NCBI RefSeq assembly: GCF_014196765.1
Contig: NZ_JACIEE010000007.1
Coordinates: 310,001-374,000, forward strand
DNA: 64,000 bases
From: Mycoplana azooxidifex
GTDB taxonomy: Bacteria > Pseudomonadota > Alphaproteobacteria > Rhizobiales > Rhizobiaceae
Direction of reading: 5' to 3'
The notes under the pieces were generated by a model. It was not told the DNA's origin, searched no databases, and saw only the letters and a list, made by a program, of their open reading frames with translations. How positions within the stretch are numbered: the stretch's first letter is position 1; each line of letters begins with the position of its first letter. This document shows, in pieces, positions 20,070 to 27,640 of this stretch. The position numbers and the translations under genes were made by a program.

Positions 20070-20088
20070 ATATGATACTCTATCATAT
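20070..20088. promoter_or_regulatory. Inverted repeat ATATGAT-ACTCT-ATCATAT, probable TetR operator
   Basis: Perfect 7-bp arms with a 5-base spacer, 32 bp upstream of the MFS start. The 295-bp region 19825-20119 is otherwise AT-richer promoter DNA without a gene. Confidence 0.65.
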
Positions 20089-20119
20089 TTTGGCGGTATT
20101 GGGGCAGGAGGCCGTCTGA

Positions 20120-21346
20120 GTGGTGGACAGCGCAGGGGAGGGACTTCCGGCCAGCGCATGGATCTGCGGTCACCCGCGTCCCGGCCAGGTCGCTGCAGTC
20201 CTCTGGACCGGTTCGGTCGGCCTGCTCATTCTCGGCCTTCAACCCATTTTGCTCGGTGCACTCTTTGCCGACCAGCGCATGACGTTCGACGAGCTGGCGC
20301 TTGCCGCGACCCTCGAGATGGTCGCGATAGCAGCGGGTTCGGTGGTCATGGCGCTGGTCCTCGCACCCGACCGCCTGCGCCCGAAGGCCACGACCCTGTT
20401 GCTCGTACTCGCGCTGCTCGGTCATCTGACGGCGACCGCATCCTCCCCGGAACTGCTCATCGGCCTGCGCACGCTTGCGGGCCTCGCGGAGGGGGGTCTG
20501 GTGGCGATCGCCACGGAGCTGATCGCCCGCTCAACGCGACCCGAGCGTCTCGGCGGCATCTTCCTGACCCTGCAGACCGGCGCCCAGTGCGTGCTGGCCG
20601 CGGTTCTCGCGCTCGCCGTCATCCCCGCATTCGGCTCGGCCGGCGGCTTCGAGGCGTTGGCCCTGCTGACGATCGCCTCGCTCGCTGCCGTCCCCTTCCT
20701 GCCCGGCCACTACGAGGCGATCCCCGAAAGCCTCCAGGCCAATGCCGGGATCGGAGGGCCGATGGCATTGCTGTCGCTCGCCGTCATCTTCACGTTCTAC
20801 CTGTTCATCGGTGCCCTGTGGGCCTTCCTCGAGCCGCTCGGCCAGGCGTCGGCGCTCACGGCGCAGACAGTAGGGCTGATTGCGGCCGTGGCACTGGCGG
20901 TGCAGGTGGCAGGCGCCTTCACCGCCACGCTGGTAGAGAGGCGGCTGGACTACAGGGTGGCCGTCGCCCTGTCGATCGCGGGCGCGCTCCTGGCAGCCTG
21001 TCTCTTCGCTGCCGTCCCGAATGCCGCCCTATTCTGGTTCGCAGCCCTTCTCACCGGCTATGTCTGGCTTTTTGTCGTGCCCTACCAGATCCGGATGACG
21101 ATCGTCGCCGATCCCAGCCGGCGCACCGCACTGCTTGTGCCTGCAGGCCAGCTTCTCGGCGCGGCGATCGGCCCGATCGGGGCAACGCTCCTGACGTCCG
21201 GGCGGGGCGTCAGTGCCGTGCCGCTCTTCGGCATCGGCTGCCTCCTCGTATCGCTCGTCCTGCTCTTGGCCTTTTGCCTCCTCGACGCGCGCAGGCGGCC
21301 AGCGGGCACATCCGTCATTCGCCAAGACGAGGGCAACAGCGCATGA
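20120..21346 (+). CDS. MFS transporter
   Basis: A 408-residue protein with about twelve hydrophobic segments, of the major facilitator superfamily, probably an exporter or small-molecule importer. It starts with GTG at 20120 (or 20123), 8 bases after AGGAGG. The stop overlaps the next start as ATGA. The substrate is unknown, but coupling to a lactone oxidase and a PLP enzyme suggests it moves their substrate or product. Confidence 0.85.
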   Translation: MVDSAGEGLPASAWICGHPRPGQVAAVLWTGSVGLLILGLQPILLGALFADQRMTFDELALAATLEMVAIAAGSVVMALVLAPDRLRPKATTLLLVLALLGHLTATASSPELLIGLRTLAGLAEGGLVAIATELIARSTRPERLGGIFLTLQTGAQCVLAAVLALAVIPAFGSAGGFEALALLTIASLAAVPFLPGHYEAIPESLQANAGIGGPMALLSLAVIFTFYLFIGALWAFLEPLGQASALTAQTVGLIAAVALAVQVAGAFTATLVERRLDYRVAVALSIAGALLAACLFAAVPNAALFWFAALLTGYVWLFVVPYQIRMTIVADPSRRTALLVPAGQLLGAAIGPIGATLLTSGRGVSAVPLFGIGCLLVSLVLLLAFCLLDARRRPAGTSVIRQDEGNSA

Positions 21347-22635
21347 ACCAGACCGCCAACAATGCCTGGAGCAACTGGTCTGGCAGCGTCATCGCCAGGA
21401 ACGCCAAAGTCACAAGACCGCGCGGGCTTGCCGAGCTTGCCGATACGATCAAGACGGCGCCCGGTCCGATCCGGATCGCCGGCGCAGGTCATTCCTTCAC
21501 GCCCCTGGTCGAGACCGAGGGCACAATTCTCGACCTCGACCGGTTCCAGGGACTAGTGTCCCACGACGCGATCGAGCTGCGGGCGACGGTGGGCGCGGCG
21601 ACGCGTCTCGGTGACCTCACCAAGCAGCTTCACGCAATAGGGCAGGGGCTGCCCAACATGGGCGACATCGACAAGCAGTCGATCGGCGGCGCGCTCGGCA
21701 CGGCGACACATGGCTCCGGTCCTACGCTCGGCGCCTATCACACCCAGCTTCGCAAGATCGAGATCGTGGACGGCCGCGGCGAGGTGCGGCGCTACGACGT
21801 CGAGACCGACCGCGAGACGATTGAGGCCACCGGCGTGACGCTCGGCGCCTTCGGAGCGCTGACGGAGGTGACGCTGCAGAACGTGGCGACCTACCGGCTG
21901 CGCCGGCGCCGCTGGGTCGTGCCGATCGGCGATATCCTGTCCGGCTTCGAGAGCTTCATGAACGGGCACAGATCGGCCGAGTTCTACTTCATTCCCTTCT
22001 CCGGACATGCGTTGCTGATCACCAGCCACCCGTCCACCGCAGACGTCACGCCGCGCCCGTCCGAGCAGGACGAGGAAGGACTGTCGACGCTGAAGAGACT
22101 GCGGACCTGGCTCGGATGGTTCCCGCCGTTGCGGCGTACATTGATCGGTGCGGCGCTGGCGCGTTTGCCCGAGGAGGACTACGTCCAGGATTGGCTCCAC
22201 GTCTATGCCAGCGACCGGCGCCGCAAGTTCAACGAGATGGAATATCATCTGCCGTTCGAAGAGGGGCCGAAGGCCCTGGCCGAGATCATCGCGCTGTCGG
22301 AGAAGCGCTTCCCCGAAGTCTATTTCCCCATGGAGGTGCGCTCGGTGGCGGCGGACGACTTCTGGCTCAGCCCGTTCTATCGGCGCAAGACCTGTTCCAT
22401 CGCCATCCATCACGATGCAGCCGAGGATCCCAGGGCCTTCATGAGCGCGGCGGAAACAATCTTCCGGCGCTACGGCGGACGTCCGCACTGGGGAAAGATG
22501 CATAACCTGACCGCCGCCGACCTTGCCGCCCTCTATCCCCGATGGAAGGACGCCATGGAGGTTCGCCGAGAATTCGACCCGGACCAACGCTTCGTCTCTC
22601 CCTACCTTGCACGCCTGTTCGGTCTTTTTGCATGA
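21343..22635 (+). CDS. FAD-linked oxidase, D-arabinono-1,4-lactone oxidase family
   Basis: A 430-residue flavoprotein of the VAO/aldonolactone oxidase type. The FAD domain has RIAGAGHSFTPL, whose His is the usual covalent FAD attachment point, and IGGALGTATHGSG. The C-terminal domain has the family motif HWGKMH. Relatives oxidise aldono-lactones or alditols with oxygen. It is translationally coupled on both sides (ATGA overlaps) with the MFS and racemase-fold genes. The substrate cannot be read from sequence. Confidence 0.87.
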   Translation: MNQTANNAWSNWSGSVIARNAKVTRPRGLAELADTIKTAPGPIRIAGAGHSFTPLVETEGTILDLDRFQGLVSHDAIELRATVGAATRLGDLTKQLHAIGQGLPNMGDIDKQSIGGALGTATHGSGPTLGAYHTQLRKIEIVDGRGEVRRYDVETDRETIEATGVTLGAFGALTEVTLQNVATYRLRRRRWVVPIGDILSGFESFMNGHRSAEFYFIPFSGHALLITSHPSTADVTPRPSEQDEEGLSTLKRLRTWLGWFPPLRRTLIGAALARLPEEDYVQDWLHVYASDRRRKFNEMEYHLPFEEGPKALAEIIALSEKRFPEVYFPMEVRSVAADDFWLSPFYRRKTCSIAIHHDAAEDPRAFMSAAETIFRRYGGRPHWGKMHNLTAADLAALYPRWKDAMEVRREFDPDQRFVSPYLARLFGLFA

Positions 22636-23801
22636 AGAGAACCGCCTATTTCGGCATGATGTCGGCCGCACTCGAGGAAGCAGGCATCTACCGGCCAGCG
22701 CTCGTCATCGATCTCGAGCGTCTGAACGCAAACCTCTCCATCGTTCGCGAAGCGATGCGCGGCGGGCCTGCGATCCGCCTCGTCGACAAATCTCTTCCCT
22801 CGCTCCCCCTTCTCGGGCATGCGATGCGCATCCTGCAAACAAGACGGATCATGACCTTCCACCTGCCCGTGACGATGGCGGTGCTCGGCGAATTTCCCGA
22901 TGCCCATGCCTTGCTCGGCAAGCCCATGCCGATTGCGGCGGTTGCGCAAGCCTTTGCCCATGCCGGTCCGGATCAGGCCAGCGCTCTCGCCGCTCGGGTC
23001 ACGTGGCTGATCGACACCGAGGCGCGGCTTGCGCAATATGCGTCCTTCGCCCGCACGCTCGGCAAGCCGTTGCACGTCGCTTTCGAGATCAATATAGGCA
23101 TGCAACGCGGCGGGTTCGACACGCCCGCCGACCTGGCCAAGGCCGTCAGCGCTGCGTCCGGGAAACCGTACCTGCGTTGCGAGGGTCTGATGGGATACGA
23201 GGCCCATGTCCCCGCCATTCCCTCCCTGTTCGGCGGCCCGGAAGCAGCCCTTCGCCGGGCCCAGGCCCGGTTCTACGATTTCGTCGCAGTCCTTCCCGCC
23301 GGGCAACGGGCAATCCTCAACACCGGCGGAAGCCAGACAGCCTTTTCGCATGCCGGCAACAGGGTCGCCAACGAGGTCTCGATCGGATCCGCGCTCGTCA
23401 AGCCGATGGATTTCGACCGACCAGGACTGCGTGCGCTGGCGCCGGCCATCTTCATCGCAACGCCGGTGCTGAAGGTACTCAAGACCCGGTTGCCGGGCCC
23501 ACGCCTGATGTCTGCCCTCGTCCAGGCGCTCGGCCTCTTCCCGCGCAACGGCTGTTTCCTCTATGGCGGCAAATTCATGGCCCAGCCTGTCCACCCGCCG
23601 GGCCTGAAGCGGAACGGGATTTGGGGCGATTCCTCCAATCAGCAGCTGATGGGGTTTTCTGCGGCCTATCCGGTCACGCCCGACGACCTCGTCTTCTTCC
23701 GGCCAACCCAATCCGAAGCGGTCCTGCAGCAATTCGGCCCACTTCAGATCATGGAAAACGGGCGGATCACCAGCGAATGGCCCGTCCTGCCAGCGGGATA
23801 G
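22632..23801 (+). CDS. Alanine-racemase-fold PLP protein (D-threonine aldolase/DSD1-like)
   Basis: A 389-residue protein with the N-terminal barrel of fold-type III PLP enzymes: RPALVIDLERLNANL, then a probable PLP Lys in RLVDKSLPSLP, and EINIGMQRGGF. The C-terminal part resembles D-amino-acid deaminases or aldolases of this fold. The ATG overlaps the oxidase stop. It is the last gene of the TetR-flanked operon and ends convergently with repC. The activity is unassigned. Confidence 0.75.
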   Translation: MKRTAYFGMMSAALEEAGIYRPALVIDLERLNANLSIVREAMRGGPAIRLVDKSLPSLPLLGHAMRILQTRRIMTFHLPVTMAVLGEFPDAHALLGKPMPIAAVAQAFAHAGPDQASALAARVTWLIDTEARLAQYASFARTLGKPLHVAFEINIGMQRGGFDTPADLAKAVSAASGKPYLRCEGLMGYEAHVPAIPSLFGGPEAALRRAQARFYDFVAVLPAGQRAILNTGGSQTAFSHAGNRVANEVSIGSALVKPMDFDRPGLRALAPAIFIATPVLKVLKTRLPGPRLMSALVQALGLFPRNGCFLYGGKFMAQPVHPPGLKRNGIWGDSSNQQLMGFSAAYPVTPDDLVFFRPTQSEAVLQQFGPLQIMENGRITSEWPVLPAG

Positions 23802-23869
23802 TGCCGGCCCGCAGCCCCGCTGTTGCATGCCTCCGACGAATATTGTCAACCACATCAAGGAATCCCCGC

Positions 23870-25072
23870 TCATTCGAGCGCCTTGATCATCGGCAGGACC
23901 GAGAATTGCTTCGTCTCGGCCTTTCGCGTCAGTTCCCGCAGATATCCGCCCGGAGAACGGATCTGGTCCGAACGTTCGAGCACGGCGGCGATCACGACCG
24001 CCGCCGCGCCGTCGCCCATGGCAGTGCGCGCCTTCTCATAGGCATCCGGCGAAATCCCGAGCATCGATCGGACGAGTGACGCCACCTTGATCAGGTCCGC
24101 CCAGCTAGAAATACCTTCCTTCGCGTAGGAACCGATTTCGGGGCACGCAGCCAGGACGCGCTTCAGGCTGACAGCAATACCCCTGCGCTCCGGCTCGGTC
24201 TTGTCCGCCGGCCGCGCCTCTTGGTTTATGTCATGGCCTTTTAATTCAAGTGTATGGTCTGGATTTGAATTCTGAATATGCCGCTCAGTTTGATCGTCAT
24301 TGGCGCTCATTTCTTCGTCTGTGAGTGAAATGAGGTAGTCGTCCTCGACGCCGCGCCGGAGCGCGAGCAGCGCCGTCTTCCGTTCGTTCAGGGTTTCTGC
24401 CGGCGTCACGCGGCCCAGTCGTCCCGAGAGGCCGGCAAGGGCCAGATGGTGCTCCAGCCAGGGGCCCTTGCGACCTTCGGCAAGGGCTGCCTCGACGATC
24501 TTGGCGATGTCGCGCAGGTGCAGCGTCACCTCGGCGCGCAGCGTATGGATACGTCTCGCCTCGGCGCGAGCATGCTCGGCCCGCTCGTGAATGTCGGAGG
24601 CCATCAATGCCAGGGGCGCCATGTCGAAGCCGAAGGCGTCCTCCACCACCCCACGGTCGTCGCGCCGGCAGTAGCGCTTGCCGTTGGGGCTGTCGCGACG
24701 AAGGATCATGCCCGCCTGCTGCAGCATCGCCAGGTGACGCCTCAGCGTCGCCGGAGCCATCCCCCGCGAGCGTACCGACAGTTCCGCATTCGAGGGAAAG
24801 ACCACGATCGGCGTCCGACCGTCGAGGATCCGGTCCGGGTGGAAGCTCAGGAGTGCCTCCAGCACGGCGAGCGTGCGGTCCGACAGGCCATAGTGCTCGC
24901 GCGCCTCCGTCAAGGAGCGCAGCAACTGCCACTTCTCGCTGGTGCCGTTGTCGTTGCCGCCCCCGTCGGCGGCGAGGCGCGCCTGGGTATCCGCAACATG
25001 CTTCTGCATTGCAAACACGCGCGCAGTCATCCTGCCGCCGCCAAAGGGCGTCGTTGCCAGTCTCTCCATCAT
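23870..25072 (-). CDS. repC: Replication initiator RepC
   Basis: A 400-residue initiator of repABC replicons. The N-terminus MMERLATTPFGGGRMT, the segment EKWQLLRSLTEAREHYGLSDRTLAVLEALL and the winged helix FPSNAELSVRSRGMAPATLRRHLAML (about 92-117) are typical. The ATG at 25072 is preferred among three clustered ATGs because GAGAGG lies 7 bases upstream. An 80-bp AT-rich tract inside the gene is the probable origin. It lies after repA2 and an antisense-RNA region, but the repB expected between them is absent. Confidence 0.94.
   Translation of the reverse strand: MMERLATTPFGGGRMTARVFAMQKHVADTQARLAADGGGNDNGTSEKWQLLRSLTEAREHYGLSDRTLAVLEALLSFHPDRILDGRTPIVVFPSNAELSVRSRGMAPATLRRHLAMLQQAGMILRRDSPNGKRYCRRDDRGVVEDAFGFDMAPLALMASDIHERAEHARAEARRIHTLRAEVTLHLRDIAKIVEAALAEGRKGPWLEHHLALAGLSGRLGRVTPAETLNERKTALLALRRGVEDDYLISLTDEEMSANDDQTERHIQNSNPDHTLELKGHDINQEARPADKTEPERRGIAVSLKRVLAACPEIGSYAKEGISSWADLIKVASLVRSMLGISPDAYEKARTAMGDGAAAVVIAAVLERSDQIRSPGGYLRELTRKAETKQFSVLPMIKALE
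24221..24300. other. AT-rich tract inside repC, probable replication origin (oriV)
   Basis: GC is 30 of 80 bases here and 20 of 60 at 24221-24280, against clearly GC-rich flanks. In repABC replicons the origin lies within the repC coding sequence at such an AT-rich stretch. It encodes the poorly conserved hydrophilic segment between the two RepC domains. Confidence 0.7.
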
Positions 25073-25251
25073 GGTCATCCCTCTCAAGGAGGCAAGAGGC
25101 CGGACCTGACGCCGCACCAAAGCGATCGCACGTTCACAGGGAGCGCGCGCGAAGGCTCCAATCCCTTGGGAAAGGAGCGTTCCTGTCGATCCGCCTCAGT
25201 CGGCAGGCAACAGGATATCGGTTCCGCGACGGGAGAAATCCGCGCGGACTC

Positions 25252-25280
25252 TTGACTTTGGCTGTTGGAAGTGATTCTCT
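25252..25280 (+). promoter_or_regulatory. Promoter of the antisense RNA
   Basis: TTGACT (25252-25257), a 17-base spacer and a TTCTCT/ATTCTC-like -10 element around 25275-25280. It points against repC and drives the predicted counter-transcript. It is the best -35 match in the repA-repC gap (25073-25407). Confidence 0.6.
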
Positions 25281-25286
25281 TGAATT

Positions 25287-25337
25287 GCTACATTGAAGAG
25301 GGCTTCCGGAATGGCGACGTTTTGGAGGCCTTTTTTC
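25287..25337 (+). ncRNA. Predicted counter-transcribed RNA (ctRNA) controlling repC
   Basis: A transcript from the promoter at 25252-25280 would end at the hairpin GGCTTCC (25301-25307) / GGAGGCC (25324-25330), 7 bp with one G-U pair, followed by TTTTTT (25331-25336). Length about 50 nt, antisense to the repC leader. In repABC plasmids a small RNA in this place and direction pairs with the repC leader, lowers RepC and gives incompatibility. Its survival here shows the normal repB-repC spacer has been kept although repB is gone. Confidence 0.75.
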
Positions 25338-25371
25338 TTGCGCTGATCCTTTCCCGTTTCTGCTTCATCAT
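25288..25371 (-). CDS. Possible 27-residue basic leader peptide before repC
   Basis: A short frame, ATG 25371 to TAG at 25288, encodes a very basic peptide (begins MMKQKRERISARKKAS). It lies in the repC leader, exactly opposite the predicted antisense RNA. It may be a leader peptide coupling translation to repC, a repB relic, or chance. No good RBS is evident. Confidence 0.25.
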   Translation of the reverse strand: MMKQKRERISARKKASKTSPFRKPSSM

Positions 25372-25388
25372 GCCCGGCCGCTCATCGT

Positions 25389-25400
25389 GTCCGGCCGGAC
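25389..25400. repeat. Palindrome GTCCGGCCGGAC after repA2
   Basis: A perfect 12-bp palindrome starting 8 bases past the repA2 stop. It could be a mRNA-stability hairpin or a protein site in the repA-repC gap. No function is known to me. Confidence 0.4.
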
Positions 25401-25407
25401 GCAATTG

Positions 25408-26655
25408 CTATGCGCCGCGCCCCCAGGCCCGCAGTATCAGCCCTTCGATTTCGGCGTTAACGGCGTTCATGCTTTCCATCGCCCGATCGTAGGTCGCGCG
25501 GGTGAAATTCTCCCGCCCCACCTCGTAGAGCGTCTCCTTGGTCAGGCCCGCATCCGAGACCGCTGTCGACTTCACCATCGGCGAGGTCAGCACGCGGTCC
25601 GCAAACAGCGAGCGCATCAGTCCGACGATCTGCGCCTGCGGTCCGTCATTGGGCTCGAAGCGGGTGACGAGGTAACGCAGGAAATCGAAGTTCAGCCGGC
25701 CGCCCGCCTCGCGCACCACGCCCAGGAGGTCGGACGTCATAAACAGAAACTGGTTCATCGAGGCGACATCGAGCATCTGCGGGTGCACGGTGACGAGCAC
25801 GGACGTCGATGCGCACAGGGCGGACAAAGTGAGGTAGCCGAGCTGCGGCGGGCAATCGAGCACGACGACGTCGTAGTCCTGTTCCACCGTCCGCAGGGCC
25901 GCGTGCACCCGCGCAAAGAACAGCGGCTGCCCCGGCGCCATCGTCTGCCGGCTGGCCAGCGCCCGCGGCGTCACATGCTCGAACTCCTGCAGTTCGAGGT
26001 TTCCCGGAACGAGATCGAGGCCGTCGAAGTAGGTCTTGCGGATGATATCCTTCAGCGGCCGCGCTTCGTCGTCATAGCGGATCGCGCCGTAGAGCGTGTC
26101 GTTGCCCTCCAGGTCGATCTCAGGCTGGTAGCCGAACAGGGCCGACAGGGAGGCTTGCGGATCGAGGTCGACGGCGAGGACGCGATAGCCCGCAAGGGCG
26201 AGATACTGCGCCAGATGCGCAGCCGACGTCGTCTTTCCGGAGCCGCCCTTGAAGTTCGTCACCGCAATCACCTGCAGGTGTTCGCCGCTGGCGCCGTCAC
26301 GCCACTTGCGATAGCCGCGGGCCTTGGCCCGGTTGCCCTTGGAAAGGGCCTGGTCGGCAAGGTGCGCGCGCAGCGCGTTGATGTCGGTCAGGGAATAGAA
26401 GCGGCGCCCGCCCGGTCCCGTGTCGGGCTGCGGTCCCTCGCCCGCCAGCGAGAGTTGGCGAAGATAGCCGTCGGAAACACCGATCAGCCGTGCCGCCTCG
26501 CCGGACGTGAAGCTGCGCAACACCTTCCGTGCGGTCGGCGGAAAGAAGCGCTCGCGCATGGACTTGAGCTGGGCCGACAGAATGCGCGCGTCGGAGGCGA
26601 TCGCCTCGTCGGCGGTCGGTTCCGCACCCGTCGTCATGTTCGGCGACATCGCCAT
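25408..26655 (-). CDS. repA: Plasmid partitioning protein RepA (ParA family), copy 2
   Basis: A 415-residue ParA ATPase. It has the helix-turn-helix EAARLIGVSDGYLRQL near 53-68, deviant Walker A KGGSGKTT at 136-143, and DLDPQAS. The frame is open to 26757; the ATG at 26655 has GGAGAAGGA before it and gives normal length. It shares long blocks with RepA copy 1 (for example SLSxxFGYQPE and LDVASMNQFL) but differs at many sites, so the two come from different replicons or an old duplication. It is followed by the antisense-RNA region and repC, with no repB. Confidence 0.93.
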   Translation of the reverse strand: MAMSPNMTTGAEPTADEAIASDARILSAQLKSMRERFFPPTARKVLRSFTSGEAARLIGVSDGYLRQLSLAGEGPQPDTGPGGRRFYSLTDINALRAHLADQALSKGNRAKARGYRKWRDGASGEHLQVIAVTNFKGGSGKTTSAAHLAQYLALAGYRVLAVDLDPQASLSALFGYQPEIDLEGNDTLYGAIRYDDEARPLKDIIRKTYFDGLDLVPGNLELQEFEHVTPRALASRQTMAPGQPLFFARVHAALRTVEQDYDVVVLDCPPQLGYLTLSALCASTSVLVTVHPQMLDVASMNQFLFMTSDLLGVVREAGGRLNFDFLRYLVTRFEPNDGPQAQIVGLMRSLFADRVLTSPMVKSTAVSDAGLTKETLYEVGRENFTRATYDRAMESMNAVNAEIEGLILRAWGRGA

Positions 26656-26957
26656 CCGCGTCCTTCTCCCATCCGGTTGCGTCCCGTCCGTATCCCGCCC
26701 TGCCGGGCAGACCGGAGGGATAGAAGTCAGCACCGGCCCTTTCGCGCCCATGCGCATACGTCGTACGGTCGATGTAACAGGCAGATGCCAAGGTTACGGG
26801 AAAAACCGAATTGAACATCATTTTCCGTTAGGGACGGTGCGGCGATTCCCGGTTGCCGTCAAGGCATATTTGGCCGGGGCTGGGCCGGAGCGCCGTGGGA
26901 CACAGAGTCATTTCCTCGGCTTAAGCCAAAAACCGGCAGCCGGGCGGCCATTGGCCA
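26656..26957. promoter_or_regulatory. repA2 promoter region with hyphenated palindrome
   Basis: This 302-bp gap has no gene. GTAAC (26774-26778) and GTTAC (26793-26797) flank an inner GGC-AGAT-GCC inverted repeat, about 120 bp upstream of repA2; it is a candidate RepA operator. No GTT-N4-GC-N4-AAC centromere match was found by eye. Confidence 0.4.
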
Positions 26958-27416
26958 TCATATGGCCAGCCGGGACAGCAAGAGAATTAAGGCTTCCCGC
27001 GCTTCGCGTCCCCCGAGCCGGGCGGTGCATTCCGCCTCGAATCGCGCCTCGGCCTGGCAGATCTGCTCGACGAATTCCTCGCCTGCGGGGGTGAGGTACA
27101 ACGCATTGGAGCGCCTGTCTTGCGGCGACGGCCGCCGCTCGGTCAGAAGCCTGCGCTCGAGCGCATTGATCAGGGGCACGAAGTTGGCGCGCTGGATGCC
27201 GAGCGCATCGGCAATTTCCGTCTGCTTGCGGCCCGGGTTGGTCGCGACCAACAACAACACGCCGTATTCGCCGGGCGTGACACCAAAGGGGGCAAAACGC
27301 ATCTGGAAGCGACGTGCCAGGAGGGACTGGGAGCGCTTGATCTGAAAGAGAACACTCCGCTCGATCGAGGCGTTGTCGAGTTCCTCCTGTCCGATGATTT
27401 CCAGCGTGGTGTCCAT
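26958..27416 (-). CDS. MarR family regulator
   Basis: A 152-residue winged-helix regulator. The DNA-binding core is FGVTPGEYGVLLLVATNPGRKQTEIADALGIQRANFVPLINALERRGL-like, followed by the wing RRPSPQDRRSNALYLT. The ATG at 27416 has GGGAGG upstream; the longer frame adds 20 residues across its promoter. A perfect CAATCG-N3-CGATTG palindrome precedes it, suggesting autoregulation. The target genes are not evident; it may be unrelated to the aminotransferase upstream. Confidence 0.88.
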   Translation of the reverse strand: MDTTLEIIGQEELDNASIERSVLFQIKRSQSLLARRFQMRFAPFGVTPGEYGVLLLVATNPGRKQTEIADALGIQRANFVPLINALERRLLTERRPSPQDRRSNALYLTPAGEEFVEQICQAEARFEAECTARLGGREAREALILLLSRLAI

Positions 27417-27457
27417 CAAGGCGCCTCCCACGCCAGTGCCGGAAGTGAGGGTCCACT

Positions 27458-27472
27458 CAATCGAAGCGATTG
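27458..27472. promoter_or_regulatory. Palindrome CAATCG-AAG-CGATTG, probable MarR operator
   Basis: Perfect 6-bp arms with a 3-base centre, about 45 bp upstream of the marR start. Size and symmetry fit a MarR dimer site. Confidence 0.55.
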
Positions 27473-27640
27473 GCAATATGCAAAGTCGGAGTAGTAGGTA
27501 CCCGCTTGGGGATAAATGACGTCGCTCTTATATGCCCTCCATCCTACCGCCCGCCCTGTCTTCCGCCTTGTCAAACCCCGGAAGTGCGGGGCGCGAACCC
27601 GAAGGACCGCGCCGCGCTTCGGGGATCGCCGCGGATCGGC

